From: Hyphomicrobiales bacterium
GTDB taxonomy: Bacteria > Pseudomonadota > Alphaproteobacteria > Rhizobiales > Rhizobiaceae
Assembly (NCBI GenBank): GCA_900472175.1
Contig: UCHD01000004.1
Span: forward strand, 464,726 to 528,725
Reading direction: 5' to 3'
DNA length: 64,000 bases
Shown here: one piece after another, positions 1-8,801 of the stretch
Layout of the letters: every line of letters begins with the position of its first letter
Position numbering within the stretch: position 1 is the first letter of the stretch
Notes under the pieces: model-generated
Databases searched by the model: none
Told to the model about the DNA's origin: nothing
What the model saw: only the letters and a program-made list of their open reading frames with translations
Translations under genes and position numbers: made by a program

Positions 1-69
1 ACGCCGGCAGTTCACCGCATTCATGAAGGAAAGGCGCGGCGGCGATCCGCCAGGCGGCGGTGAAAACGG

Positions 70-807
70 TCAGAAGGCGGGAATAAGATCGCGCCGGACA
101 GCCTGGGCGACTGCCTGGGTATTGGAGACAACGTTGAGTTTGCGCCGGGCATTGGTCATGAAAAAGCGGACCGTGCGTTCGGAGATGCCGAGGATCGTGC
201 CGATTTCCCAGTAGCTCTTGCCAGCCGCTGCCCAGCCGAGCACTTCCGTTTCCCGATGCGTCAACGCCTTGGAGCATTCCTTGGGGAGGTGGATTACATT
301 ATCGCTTTCCAGCAACGAGGCATGGAAGAGGTTGGCCAGCAACTGGAAATCGCGCAGGTGGCAGCGCCGGTAGGCGGGCCATTCGTCAGGGGGGACGTCG
401 GCCTGAATTGCCAGAAACGCGAGACGCCGCGTCGGCGTGGCAAGCGGCAGCGTCACGCCCTCCAGGCTAAGCCCCAATTGCGCCGCTGCGGAAAACAGTG
501 GCTCGCTATCGGGATGCAGCTTGCGGGCCGTTGCCCAATCCACCGGCCTGATGCTGCCCAATGTCATGCGCAACATCGGATCGATCCGCTGGTAGCGCTG
601 GTCGATATAGGTTCGCAGACTGCGAGCGCTGAAGGTATGATGAAGCCGGTGAATCACAAATCCCGCTGTCAGGATGTCGACATCAAGATAGAGCAGATTT
701 GCGATGCTGAACGTGCCGCGCATCAGGTCGAAAAACCGCTTTGGTTCGACGAGTTTCTCGTTTTCCATAATGTCCAGCAGGTCAAAGAACGCCTGTTGGT
801 CAGCCAT
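70..807 (-). CDS. LuxR-family transcriptional regulator with autoinducer-binding domain
   Basis: 245 residues. The N-terminal ~165 residues look like an autoinducer-binding domain, with the family pattern TYIDQRYQRIDP at 66-77 and W91. The C-terminal ~65 residues are a LuxR helix-turn-helix (LTHRETEVLGWAAAGKS, then ISERTVRFF). Aligned by eye to TraR, the positions equivalent to Y61, D70 and W85 are kept (Y67, D76, W91), but the W57 position is Ser63, so the ligand pocket may differ. No luxI-like synthase gene lies in the window, which makes it a candidate LuxR solo. It is transcribed away from the malic enzyme gene; the upstream gap holds a dyad at 904-922. Its target genes cannot be told from the sequence. 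Confidence 0.85.
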   Translation of the reverse strand: MADQQAFFDLLDIMENEKLVEPKRFFDLMRGTFSIANLLYLDVDILTAGFVIHRLHHTFSARSLRTYIDQRYQRIDPMLRMTLGSIRPVDWATARKLHPDSEPLFSAAAQLGLSLEGVTLPLATPTRRLAFLAIQADVPPDEWPAYRRCHLRDFQLLANLFHASLLESDNVIHLPKECSKALTHRETEVLGWAAAGKSYWEIGTILGISERTVRFFMTNARRKLNVVSNTQAVAQAVRRDLIPAF

Positions 808-881
808 GCTACGATACCCTGTTATTTTGTGGGTTTCAGCATGATAATCGTAGAACTCTTTGTCCAGTGCAATCGTTGGTT

Positions 882-922
882 AACTGTAGATTTTTGATAA
901 ATTAAACTATAGATTGTAGTTT
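882..922. promoter_or_regulatory. Direct repeat and dyad upstream of the luxR-type gene
   Basis: AACTGTAGATT at 882-892 is repeated as AACTATAGATT at 905-915, 23 bp apart. The second copy lies within an imperfect dyad, AAACTATAGATTGTAGTTT (904-922), whose outer six bases pair perfectly. The 19-bp size suits a LuxR-type operator, but the sequence is AT-rich and could be chance. The link to the regulator at 70-807 is inference. Confidence 0.3.
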
Positions 923-940
923 GTGTCGATTTTATATTTT

Positions 941-969
941 GATTGAGCCGGTTCAAAACCGGCTCAATC
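941..969. terminator. Strong 13-bp stem-loop between the luxR and maeB genes
   Basis: GATTGAGCCGGTT (941-953) pairs perfectly with AACCGGCTCAATC (957-969) around a 3-nt loop. It lies 10 bp past the malic enzyme stop codon and probably ends or protects that transcript. No clean T-run follows on either strand, so intrinsic termination is not certain. Confidence 0.5.
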
Positions 970-978
970 AATGTTTTA

Positions 979-3291
979 CTACGCTGGGTATGACGCTTCC
1001 ACGACGGCAAGGGCGGCCATGTTGACCACGCCGCGCGATGTCACCGATGGCGACAGGATATGCGCGGGCATGGCTGTTCCCAGCAGGATCGGGCCGACAT
1101 GCAGGCTGTCGGTCATCGTCTTGACGACGCCGAGCGTGATGTTGGCGGCATCGAGGTTCGGGAAGACCAGTAGATTGGCTTCGCCGGTCAGCGTGCTATC
1201 GGGCATGACGCGCTTGCGCAGAATTTCCGAAATGGCGGAATCGCCGTGCATTTCGCCGTCTGCCTCAAGATCGGGTTCCAGTTCGCGAACGATCTGCATC
1301 GCCTTGCGCATCTTGAAGGCGCTTTCTGAATCGCGTGAACCGAAATTCGAATGCGAGACAAGAGCGGCGCGTGGCGTGATGCCGAAGCGGCGGATTTCCT
1401 GGGCGGCCATCACCGTCTTCTCAGCGATTTCCTCGGCCGTCGGATCGAAAGTCACATAGGTGTCGGTGAGGAAGGTTGCGCCGCGTTGCGAGATCAGCAG
1501 GCTGAGCGCCGAGAAATCCAGGACGCCCTCGCGCTTGCCGATGATCTGGGAAACGGCGCGCAGATGGGCGCTGTAGCGGCCTTCGACACCGCAGATCAGC
1601 GCATCGGCCTCGCCGCGCCGCAGAGCCAGGGCACCGATGACGGTCTGGTTGGTGCGGACGATGGTGCGGGCTGCTTCCGGAATGACGCCGAGGCGGCCAA
1701 CCAGCGCAAAATAGTCATCGACGTAATCGCGGAAACGCGGATCGCCTTCGGGGTTGACCACTTCGAAATCGACGTCCGGGCGGATGCGCAGGCCGTAGCG
1801 CTTCAGCCGTGTCTCGATGATGTGTGGACGGCCGATCAGGATCGGGCGGGCCGTGCCGTCTTCGAGCAGCACCTGGGCGGCGCGTAGCACGCGTTCGTCT
1901 TCGCCTTCGGCAAAGATTACCCGGTTCTTCTGGGCGTTCTTGGCGGCGGCGAAGATCGGCTTCATGATGAAGCCGGAGCGGAAGACGAAGCGGTTGAGCT
2001 GGTCGAGATAGGCGTCGAAATCGGCGATCGGCCGGTTGGCAACACCGCTATCGGCCGCGGCCTTGGCAACGGCCGGCGCGATACGCAGGATCAGCCGCTG
2101 GTCGAATGGCGAGGGGATCAGGTAGTCGGGGCCGAACACCGGCGTTTCGCCGGAATAGGCACGGGCTGCAACGTCTGACGGCTCTTCGCGGGCAAGCGCT
2201 GCGATGGCGCGCACCGCCGCCATCTTCATTTCCTCATTGATCGTGCGGGCGCCGCAATCGAGCGCGCCGCGGAAGATGTAGGGGAAACACAGGACGTTGT
2301 TGACCTGGTTGGGGAAATCCGACCGGCCGGTGCAGATCATCGCGTCGGGACGGGCGGCGCGCGCCACTTCCGGCATGATCTCGGGATTGGGGTTGGCGAG
2401 CGCCATGATCAGCGGCTTTTCCGCCATCTGGACCAGCAGTTCCGGCTTCAATACGCCTGCGGCCGAAAGGCCAAGGAAGACATCGGCGCCGGCAATGCTG
2501 TCGGCCAGAACGCGGTTGGCGCTATCCTGCGCATAGATGGACTTCCATTCGTCCATCAGCACTTCGCGGCCGGTATAAACGAGGCCTTCGAGATCGTGGA
2601 CCCAGATGTTTTCGCGCTGGGCGCCGAGCGTCACCAGCAGATTGAGGCAGGCGAGCGCCGCAGCACCGGCACCCGACGTGACGATCTTGGCCTTGGCAAT
2701 GTCCTTGCCGGCCAGTTCCAGGCCGTTGAGGATGGCGGCGGCGACGATGATCGCGGTACCGTGCTGATCATCATGGAAGACCGGAATATCCATCTTCTCG
2801 CGCAACCGGCGTTCGACCTCGAAACATTCGGGCGCCTTGATGTCTTCCAGATTGATGCCGCCGAAGGTCGGCTCCAGGGCCGCGATGACATTGACCATCT
2901 GGTCGATCTCGGGGGCGTCGATCTCGATATCGAAGACGTCGATGCCGGCAAATTTCTTGAACAGGACGGCCTTGCCCTCCATCACCGGTTTGGACGCGAG
3001 CGGGCCGATATTGCCGAGCCCGAGGACGGCCGTGCCGTTCGAGACGACCGCAACCAGATTGGCGCGCGCGGTATAGTCGGCGGCCGTCGACGGATCGTCG
3101 CGGATGGCAAGGCAAGGGGCGGCAACGCCCGGAGAATAGGCGAGCGCCAGGTCGCGCTGGTTGCCGAGTGGCTTGGTCGGCTGGATCTCGAGCTTGCCGG
3201 GGCGTGGATAGCGGTGGAAGAACAGTGCCTGTTCATCAAGGTCGCCGCTTGCTGGAACCGCTGGGGTCTTGGCTTTGTCGCCGGTGCTCAT
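979..3291 (-). CDS. maeB: NAD(P)-dependent malic enzyme with C-terminal phosphotransacetylase-like domain
   Basis: 770 residues. Oxidatively decarboxylates malate to pyruvate, feeding acetyl-CoA and gluconeogenesis during growth on C4-dicarboxylates. The N-terminal malic domain carries [28 protein letters not shown] and FHDDQHGTA; an NAD(P)-binding domain follows to about residue 430, and the last ~320 residues form a phosphate acetyltransferase-like domain ([14 protein letters not shown]), usually regulatory in this family. The length equals that recalled for the rhizobial NAD-preferring Dme (770) rather than Tme (about 764), so Dme is the better guess, but cofactor preference cannot be settled here. 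Single-gene unit; start at 3291. Confidence 0.93.
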   Translation of the reverse strand: MSTGDKAKTPAVPASGDLDEQALFFHRYPRPGKLEIQPTKPLGNQRDLALAYSPGVAAPCLAIRDDPSTAADYTARANLVAVVSNGTAVLGLGNIGPLASKPVMEGKAVLFKKFAGIDVFDIEIDAPEIDQMVNVIAALEPTFGGINLEDIKAPECFEVERRLREKMDIPVFHDDQHGTAIIVAAAILNGLELAGKDIAKAKIVTSGAGAAALACLNLLVTLGAQRENIWVHDLEGLVYTGREVLMDEWKSIYAQDSANRVLADSIAGADVFLGLSAAGVLKPELLVQMAEKPLIMALANPNPEIMPEVARAARPDAMICTGRSDFPNQVNNVLCFPYIFRGALDCGARTINEEMKMAAVRAIAALAREEPSDVAARAYSGETPVFGPDYLIPSPFDQRLILRIAPAVAKAAADSGVANRPIADFDAYLDQLNRFVFRSGFIMKPIFAAAKNAQKNRVIFAEGEDERVLRAAQVLLEDGTARPILIGRPHIIETRLKRYGLRIRPDVDFEVVNPEGDPRFRDYVDDYFALVGRLGVIPEAARTIVRTNQTVIGALALRRGEADALICGVEGRYSAHLRAVSQIIGKREGVLDFSALSLLISQRGATFLTDTYVTFDPTAEEIAEKTVMAAQEIRRFGITPRAALVSHSNFGSRDSESAFKMRKAMQIVRELEPDLEADGEMHGDSAISEILRKRVMPDSTLTGEANLLVFPNLDAANITLGVVKTMTDSLHVGPILLGTAMPAHILSPSVTSRGVVNMAALAVVEASYPA

Positions 3292-3497
3292 ATTCGTAAA
3301 TCCCTACTTATTCGTCGCGGCTCTTTTTGCATGAAACGATGGCTCCGTACAGTTTGGAAACGGGCGTTTATCTCCGGTTTTCAGGAACAGGTGTTTCTCC
3401 GGCGTGCCGGGTGGTTCCACAGGCTGTCATTCTCCTGAAACAAGAGTCTGTTCTTGAAAGCACATAAGAGAGGCGCGATAGACCGTTGCGAGGCAGC

Positions 3498-4331
3498 ATG
3501 ACCGAGAAAGAGCAAGAACCCCGGCGTTTCAGGACCCTGTTCATTTCTGACGTTCATCTGGGATCAAAGGCCGCAAAGACCGATTATCTCCTCGATTTCC
3601 TGCGGGTGAGCGAAGCGGAGACGATCATCCTCGTCGGCGATATCATCGATGGATGGCGGTTGAAGCGCAGCTGGTACTGGCCGCAAGCCTGCAACGACGT
3701 GGTCCAAAAGCTGTTGCGCAAGGCGCGCAAGGGCAGCCGCATCATCTACATCCCCGGCAACCATGACGAGTTCATGCGTGACTTTCCGGGCGTCCATTTC
3801 GGCGGTATCGAGGTGGCCCAGCGCCATATGCACGAGGCAGCCGACGGCCGCAAATACCTGGTGCTGCATGGTGACGAATTCGATGTCGTGGTACGCAACG
3901 CCCGCCTTCTCGCCTATCTCGGCGACTGGGCCTATGATACGGCGATCGTCATCAATATCGGACTGGCGGCCATCCGCCGCCGTCTTGGAATGCCTTATTG
4001 GTCGTTCTCTGCCTGGGCGAAGCTGCAGGTCAAGCATGCGGTGAACTTCATCGGCGAATTCCAGCGGGTGGTAGCTGACGAAGCTCGCCGGGAAAATGCC
4101 GATGGGGTCATCTGCGGTCATATCCATCACGCTGTGATGGAAGACATCGGCGGCATACGTTACATCAATACCGGCGATTGGGTGGAAAGCTGCACGGCAA
4201 TTGCCGAGCATCACGATGGCACGATGGAACTGATTACCTGGCGGGAACTGAGCAACGTACCTGCGGTGCGCGAAGACACGGCCGAAGTGGAAATGTTGAT
4301 GGCGCGGGCTCTTTCGCAACAGGCGGCATAA
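3498..4331 (+). CDS. UDP-2,3-diacylglucosamine diphosphatase-like metallophosphoesterase (LpxH-like)
   Basis: 277 residues from the ATG at 3498, preceded by GAGG; a TTG four codons upstream is possible but has no better ribosome site. Calcineurin-type metallophosphoesterase motifs appear in order: SDVHLGS, GDIIDGW, GNHDEF, HGDEFD and GHIHH, the full set of metal ligands. The spacing resembles LpxH, which removes UMP from UDP-2,3-diacylglucosamine in lipid A synthesis. Many alphaproteobacteria use the unrelated LpxI for that step, so this protein may act on another phospho-substrate. It runs in the same direction as the MFS gene 94 bp downstream. Confidence 0.8.
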   Translation: MTEKEQEPRRFRTLFISDVHLGSKAAKTDYLLDFLRVSEAETIILVGDIIDGWRLKRSWYWPQACNDVVQKLLRKARKGSRIIYIPGNHDEFMRDFPGVHFGGIEVAQRHMHEAADGRKYLVLHGDEFDVVVRNARLLAYLGDWAYDTAIVINIGLAAIRRRLGMPYWSFSAWAKLQVKHAVNFIGEFQRVVADEARRENADGVICGHIHHAVMEDIGGIRYINTGDWVESCTAIAEHHDGTMELITWRELSNVPAVREDTAEVEMLMARALSQQAA

Positions 4332-4424
4332 TACCGCAGGGGTTGAAGAGTGTAGGGAAAACTAGCGGCTGGCGCTGCTCTTGGCTGCCGTGATAAATCA
4401 TGGACGCAACTGTCAGGTCCTTCC

Positions 4425-5645
4425 ATGATTCCGTCATCTCCGCCTCCCTTTCGCGAGGAAGCGCCGCGCTATTTCGTGCCGCGTATCGCCTTGCTCTTCT
4501 GCGCGCCGCTCGTCGTCAACGGGTTTGCCATGCCGTATTTTCCGGTCTGGCTGAGCACTCTGTCACTGAGCGATTTTGAAATCGGCATCATCCTTGCCGT
4601 GCCGATGTTCGTGCGCGTCATCACGGCGCCGCTGGTCGGGTTGCTGGCAGACAGGATCGGCGAGCGGGCGGAAGTGCTGATCTGGTCGGCGGTGCTGTCA
4701 TTGCTGACGGCGCTGGCGCTGTTCGTCTCGCACAGTTTCTGGTTCGTGCTGATCATCTATGCCATCCAGGGCGGCGTCTATGCGCCCTACGTGCCGATCG
4801 TCGAGGCCATCGCGCTGACCGGCGTGCGCCGTTGGGGCTATGATTATGCCACCATGCGCGTCTGGGGTTCCGTCGCCTTTATCGGAGCGACGATGCTGGG
4901 CGGGGTGATGATCGGCCTCTATGGCGGCTCGATGGTGCTGCCGGCGATGGCTGGCGGCTTCCTGCTGATGATTGCTCTGACCTTCATCGCGCCGCGCGTC
5001 GGCAAGCCGCGCCGGCCCTCGACGCTGACGACGCTGACAGAAGCGCCGCCGAAGGCGCTGCGCAAACTCGATCTGCAACTGCTTTTGATCGGTGTGACGC
5101 TGGTCAACGGCAGCCATGCGATGCTGTTCGCCTTCTCGGCGATCTACTGGCAGCATATCGGGTTTACCGGCACCGAGATCGGTCTTCTCTGGAGCGCCGG
5201 TGTCGCCGCAGAAGTCGCGATGTTCTTCTGCGCCAAGATGATCATCCGGCGCTTCAGCCTGTGGACGATGATCTTTTCGGGCTGCGTCCTTGCGATCGTG
5301 CGCTGGATCATCTTTCCGATGGATCTCGGCTTCGGCGGCTATTTCGCCCTGCAGTGTTTCCATGCCTTTACTTACGCCATCATGCATACGGGCATGCAGA
5401 ACATTCTGGTGCAGCGGGTTCCGGAAGAACAGGAATCCTCGGCGCAGGGGCTGTATTTCTTCTACACCGGCGTGTTCTCGGCGATCTTCACCTTCACATC
5501 CGGCTATTTCTACACCTGGTTCGGCGTTCACGGCTTCTATTCGATGTCCGTCGTTGCCTTCATTGGCTGTTGTTCCGCCTTCGCCGCCTGGTACCTTCAG
5601 CCCCAGAGGGCGGGCAGAGGCGGGAAGACCAGCGAATCGGCGTAG
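4425..5645 (+). CDS. MFS transporter, HcaT/PucC-like (MFS_1_like family)
   Basis: 406 residues with about twelve hydrophobic helices spread over the whole length, hence an inner-membrane transporter. The start FCAPLVVNGFAMPYFPVWL and the segment GLLADRIGERAEVLIWS between helices 2 and 3 fit the major facilitator superfamily, in the subgroup often labelled 3-phenylpropionate transporter or HcaT-like. The substrate is unknown. The 3' end overlaps the convergent epimerase gene by 49 bp, so neither gene has its own terminator between them. The ribosome site ahead of the ATG is weak (CAGG). Confidence 0.8.
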   Translation: MIPSSPPPFREEAPRYFVPRIALLFCAPLVVNGFAMPYFPVWLSTLSLSDFEIGIILAVPMFVRVITAPLVGLLADRIGERAEVLIWSAVLSLLTALALFVSHSFWFVLIIYAIQGGVYAPYVPIVEAIALTGVRRWGYDYATMRVWGSVAFIGATMLGGVMIGLYGGSMVLPAMAGGFLLMIALTFIAPRVGKPRRPSTLTTLTEAPPKALRKLDLQLLLIGVTLVNGSHAMLFAFSAIYWQHIGFTGTEIGLLWSAGVAAEVAMFFCAKMIIRRFSLWTMIFSGCVLAIVRWIIFPMDLGFGGYFALQCFHAFTYAIMHTGMQNILVQRVPEEQESSAQGLYFFYTGVFSAIFTFTSGYFYTWFGVHGFYSMSVVAFIGCCSAFAAWYLQPQRAGRGGKTSESA

Positions 5646-6580
5646 CGCAGGCCGGGTTCGCGGTCCTGAGCCAAAAGCAGCGGGCCGTCGAGATCGACGA
5701 AATCGGCGCCCTGCGCCAGAAGTACTGCCGGTGCCATGCCGAGCGAGGTGCCGACCATGCAGCCGACCATGATCTTGAGGTTGAGCGACCGGGCCGCGTC
5801 GCGCATGCGCAGGGCTTCAGTCAGCCCTCCGGTCTTGTCGAGCTTGATGTTGACTGCGTCGTAAAGCCCCGCGAGCTTTGGCAGGTCTTCTGTCTTGTGG
5901 ACGCTTTCATCGGCGCAGACAGGAACCGGGCGATGCACTGAAGCAAGCAGGGCGTCATGTCCGGCGGGCAGGGGCTGTTCGATCAGGGCAACACCCGATT
6001 CGGCGCAGACATCAAAGTGATAGGCCAGATTGGCTTCGCTCCAGCCTTCATTGGCGTCCAGAATGATGGCGCTGTTCGGGGCGGCTGCCCGCACCGCACG
6101 GATACGCGACGCATCGTCGGCGGTTCCGACCTTGACCTTCAGCAGCGCCCGATGGGCATATTGCGCCGTCTGCGCAGCCATGGCTTCCGGTTCGCCGAGC
6201 GAAATCGTGTAGGCGGTGGTGAGCGGCGCCGGTTCGGCAAGCCCGGCCAGCGCAAAGGCGCGGGTGCCGGATTTTTTCGCATCCAGATCCCAGAGCGCGC
6301 AATCGACAGCGTTGCGCGCCGCGCCGGCCTTCATGGTCTGCCGCAGTTTTTCGCGGTCGATGTCCGCCTCGATCAGCGGCCGGATGGTCTCGATCTCGGC
6401 GAGCACGCTGTCGATGGTCTCGCCATAGCGCCCATAGGGGACACATTCGCCCATGCCGGAGAAGACACCGTTCGAAATTTGGCAGGTGACCACGGAGGCG
6501 GTGGTCTTGCTGCCGCGCGAAATCGTAAAACTGCCGGCGATCGGGAAGTGTTCGATGGCGGTTTTCATCTGGCGGGTCAT
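5597..6580 (-). CDS. Enolase-superfamily dipeptide epimerase / N-acetyl-D-glutamate racemase (DgcA-like)
   Basis: 327 residues from an ATG at 6580 with AGGAG seven bases upstream; longer upstream in-frame starts lack this. The N-terminal capping domain begins with HFPIAGSFTISRGSKT. The barrel carries the muconate-lactonizing subgroup pattern: LKVKVG (catalytic Lys pair), then the metal acidic residues at ILDANEGW, LIEQPL and CADESV, and INIKLDKTGG-like VNIKLDKTGG. This pattern fits L-Ala-D/L-Glu epimerases, acting on recycled peptidoglycan peptides, and also the N-acetyl-D-Glu racemase DgcA. No dgcN neighbour is seen, so the substrate is open. Convergent and overlapping with the MFS gene. Confidence 0.8.
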   Translation of the reverse strand: MTRQMKTAIEHFPIAGSFTISRGSKTTASVVTCQISNGVFSGMGECVPYGRYGETIDSVLAEIETIRPLIEADIDREKLRQTMKAGAARNAVDCALWDLDAKKSGTRAFALAGLAEPAPLTTAYTISLGEPEAMAAQTAQYAHRALLKVKVGTADDASRIRAVRAAAPNSAIILDANEGWSEANLAYHFDVCAESGVALIEQPLPAGHDALLASVHRPVPVCADESVHKTEDLPKLAGLYDAVNIKLDKTGGLTEALRMRDAARSLNLKIMVGCMVGTSLGMAPAVLLAQGADFVDLDGPLLLAQDREPGLRYADSLVFPPLPALWG

Positions 6581-6690
6581 GGCTTTCTCCTGTGGCTTCC
6601 ATATCTCAGCAGCCAACCGTTTGATCCGGAAACGTTTCAATCGGTGACAGACCGGGCTCTAGCGGCTATGAGTCGCTGACGTTTTATCAA

Positions 6691-7863
6691 ATGCAGCCAT
6701 CTCCGGAAGACCCAACAGACGTGACGCGTTCCCAATTGAAAACCGAAACCGACGTGCAGCTCGCAGAAGCTGATGATGGCAGCACCCGGGCTTATCGGTT
6801 CAGTGGCGATTGGCGCAGCGTATCCATTCATCTGGCGACGCCGAAGCTGGACGCATTCGCAGCCAAGGGCGGCGAAGCGGGCGAGGTCGATCTGAGCGAG
6901 GTCACCGCCATGGACACGGCGGGCGCCTGGGTCATCCGGCGTTTCATGACGCAGGTCGGCGATGTGAAACTGACGAGCGACAAGCCGCGCTATCTCGAAC
7001 TCATGAATGCCTTGCCGGAAAAACTGCCGGAGCCGGCCGTCGAAGGCAGGAAGTTCGGCTCGCTTTTTTCTCGCATTTTTACGCCTGTCGGCAATTCGGT
7101 GGTCTCCGCCTGGGAAGACACTGTTGCGGCGATGTTCATTCTCGGGTCTGCGGTGCGCGGCGCGCAGTTGAAGCTTGGCCGCCATAGCGGCGTGTCGCCC
7201 GCTGCGATCGTCAGCCAGATTGATCGCATGGGCGTCCAGGCGGTGCCGATCATCCTTTTGATGTCGTTCCTCATCGGCGCGATCATTGCCCAGCAGGGTG
7301 CGTTCCAGCTGCGCTATTTTGGCGCTGAACTCTTTGTTGTCGACCTCGTCGGTATTTTGCAGCTGCGCGAAATCGGCGTGCTCTTGACCGCGATCATGAT
7401 TGCCGGGCGTTCCGGCAGTGCGATCACGGCCGAGATCGGTTCGATGAAGATGCGTGAGGAGATCGATGCGCTCAAGGTGATGGGGCTGAGCCCGATCGGC
7501 GTACTAGTGTTTCCAAGGCTGGTGGCGCTGACCGTGGCATTGCCGCTTCTGACCATCATTGCCAATTTCGCCGCCCTGACCGGGGCAGCCGTGGTGACGT
7601 GGAGCTATTCCGGCATCACCTTTGCCACGTTCCTGGCGCGGCTGCAGGAGGCGGTGGATTTTTCGTCCGTTCTTGCCGGCATGATCAAGGCGCCGTTCAT
7701 GGCGCTGATCATCGGCGTCGTTGCTGCCGTCGAAGGCCTGAAAGTCGGCGGTAGCGCCGAATCGCTTGGTAAGCACGTGACGCAGTCGGTGGTGAAATCG
7801 ATCTTCGTGGTCATTCTTGTCGACGGCCTGTTTGCGATCTTTTACGCGGCGATCAATTTCTGA
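6691..7863 (+). CDS. MlaE-family ABC transporter permease with N-terminal STAS domain
   Basis: 390 residues. The first ~110 residues resemble a STAS domain (VDLSEVTAMDTAGAW), followed by a five-to-six-helix MlaE/permease domain with QQGAFQLRYFGAELFVVDL and the hallmark GRSGSAITAEIGSMKM. MlaE permeases move phospholipids between inner and outer membranes. In most Mla systems STAS is a separate protein (MlaB); here the two are fused, the usual arrangement in rhizobia. First gene of a four-gene unit: its TGA shares one base with the ATPase start (TGATG), implying translational coupling. The ribosome site before 6691 is weak and a GTG at 6721 is an alternative start. Confidence 0.9.
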   Translation: MQPSPEDPTDVTRSQLKTETDVQLAEADDGSTRAYRFSGDWRSVSIHLATPKLDAFAAKGGEAGEVDLSEVTAMDTAGAWVIRRFMTQVGDVKLTSDKPRYLELMNALPEKLPEPAVEGRKFGSLFSRIFTPVGNSVVSAWEDTVAAMFILGSAVRGAQLKLGRHSGVSPAAIVSQIDRMGVQAVPIILLMSFLIGAIIAQQGAFQLRYFGAELFVVDLVGILQLREIGVLLTAIMIAGRSGSAITAEIGSMKMREEIDALKVMGLSPIGVLVFPRLVALTVALPLLTIIANFAALTGAAVVTWSYSGITFATFLARLQEAVDFSSVLAGMIKAPFMALIIGVVAAVEGLKVGGSAESLGKHVTQSVVKSIFVVILVDGLFAIFYAAINF

Positions 7864-8714
7864 TGGAAGAGGTTTTGCCGGTGGAGCCGAGGGAAAACAT
7901 GACAGAGGGCGCGGCCAAGGTGGGCGGCGAAAACGGCACGGAAGTCATCCTGTCGGTGAAGGACCTGACGGTTGGTTTCGGTTCCAACATCGTCCTCGAC
8001 AAGCTGAACCTCGATATCTACCGCGGCGAAATTCTCGGTTTCGTCGGTGCGTCCGGCACCGGAAAATCCGTGCTGATGCGGACCGTTCTGCGCCTTTTGC
8101 CCCGCCGGTCGGGCTCGATCGAGATTCTTGGCGTCGAATATGATGCGGTGAGCGAAGAAGAGCGCATGGCTCTGGATATGCGTCTCGGCGTCCTGTTCCA
8201 GCACGGCGCGCTGTTTTCGGCGCTGACGGTCAAGGAAAATATCCAGGTGCCGATGCGGGAATATCTCAACCTGCCGCAGGAACTGATGGATGAGCTGGCG
8301 CGGCTGAAGATCGACATGGTCGGTTTGGCGCCGGAAGCGGCTGACAAGTTCCCTTCCGAATTGTCCGGCGGCATGATCAAGAGGGCGGCTCTGGCGAGGG
8401 CGCTGGCGCTCGATCCAGACCTCGTCTTCCTCGATGAACCGACCTCCGGGCTTGATCCGATTGGTGCGGCGGAGTTCGATAACTTGATCGCCAAACTGCG
8501 CGACACCCTAGGATTGACCGTGTATATGGTGACTCACGACCTCGACAGCCTGTTTTCGGTCTGTGACCGGATTGCAGTGCTCGGCAAGAAGAAGGTTCTG
8601 GTCGAAGGCACGATCGAGGACATGCTGGCCTGTGACGACGAGTGGGTGACGTCCTACTTCCAGGGCAAGCGTGCGCGTTCCATCGTTCGCGACGACGAAA
8701 AGTTGGTTTCCTGA
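7863..8714 (+). CDS. MlaF-type ABC transporter ATP-binding protein
   Basis: 283 residues. Walker A GASGTGKS, signature LSGGMIKRAALARAL, Walker B DLVFLDEPTSGLDP and the switch THDLDS are all present. The GGMIKR form of the signature is typical of the MlaF family rather than general importers. It powers the STAS-MlaE permease encoded immediately upstream, with one base of overlap. The first ~25 residues form a polar N-terminal extension; an ATG at 7899 (MTEGAAK) is a possible alternative start. The cytoplasmic ATPase dimer would sit under the permease dimer. Confidence 0.92.
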   Translation: MEEVLPVEPRENMTEGAAKVGGENGTEVILSVKDLTVGFGSNIVLDKLNLDIYRGEILGFVGASGTGKSVLMRTVLRLLPRRSGSIEILGVEYDAVSEEERMALDMRLGVLFQHGALFSALTVKENIQVPMREYLNLPQELMDELARLKIDMVGLAPEAADKFPSELSGGMIKRAALARALALDPDLVFLDEPTSGLDPIGAAEFDNLIAKLRDTLGLTVYMVTHDLDSLFSVCDRIAVLGKKKVLVEGTIEDMLACDDEWVTSYFQGKRARSIVRDDEKLVS

Positions 8715-8801
8715 CAGCGCTCAGTCACTCAGCCGCTGCACGAAAAATTTGATTGAAGCAAGGAGCCGCGTTGGCGGCGTCCCCCAAGGGTACCGGTAGC
8801 A

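Noticed and set aside
1-69. Plus-strand open frame at the left edge (from about 23)
   Set aside because: Runs antisense through the end of the luxR-type gene, without a ribosome site or domain.
2596-3438. 280-codon plus-strand frame opposite the malic enzyme gene
   Set aside because: Antisense shadow; the malic enzyme on the minus strand has all family motifs.
4698-5531. 277-codon minus-strand frame inside the MFS gene
   Set aside because: Charged, low-complexity His/Arg/Asp-rich translation, the usual shadow of a membrane protein gene in GC-rich DNA.
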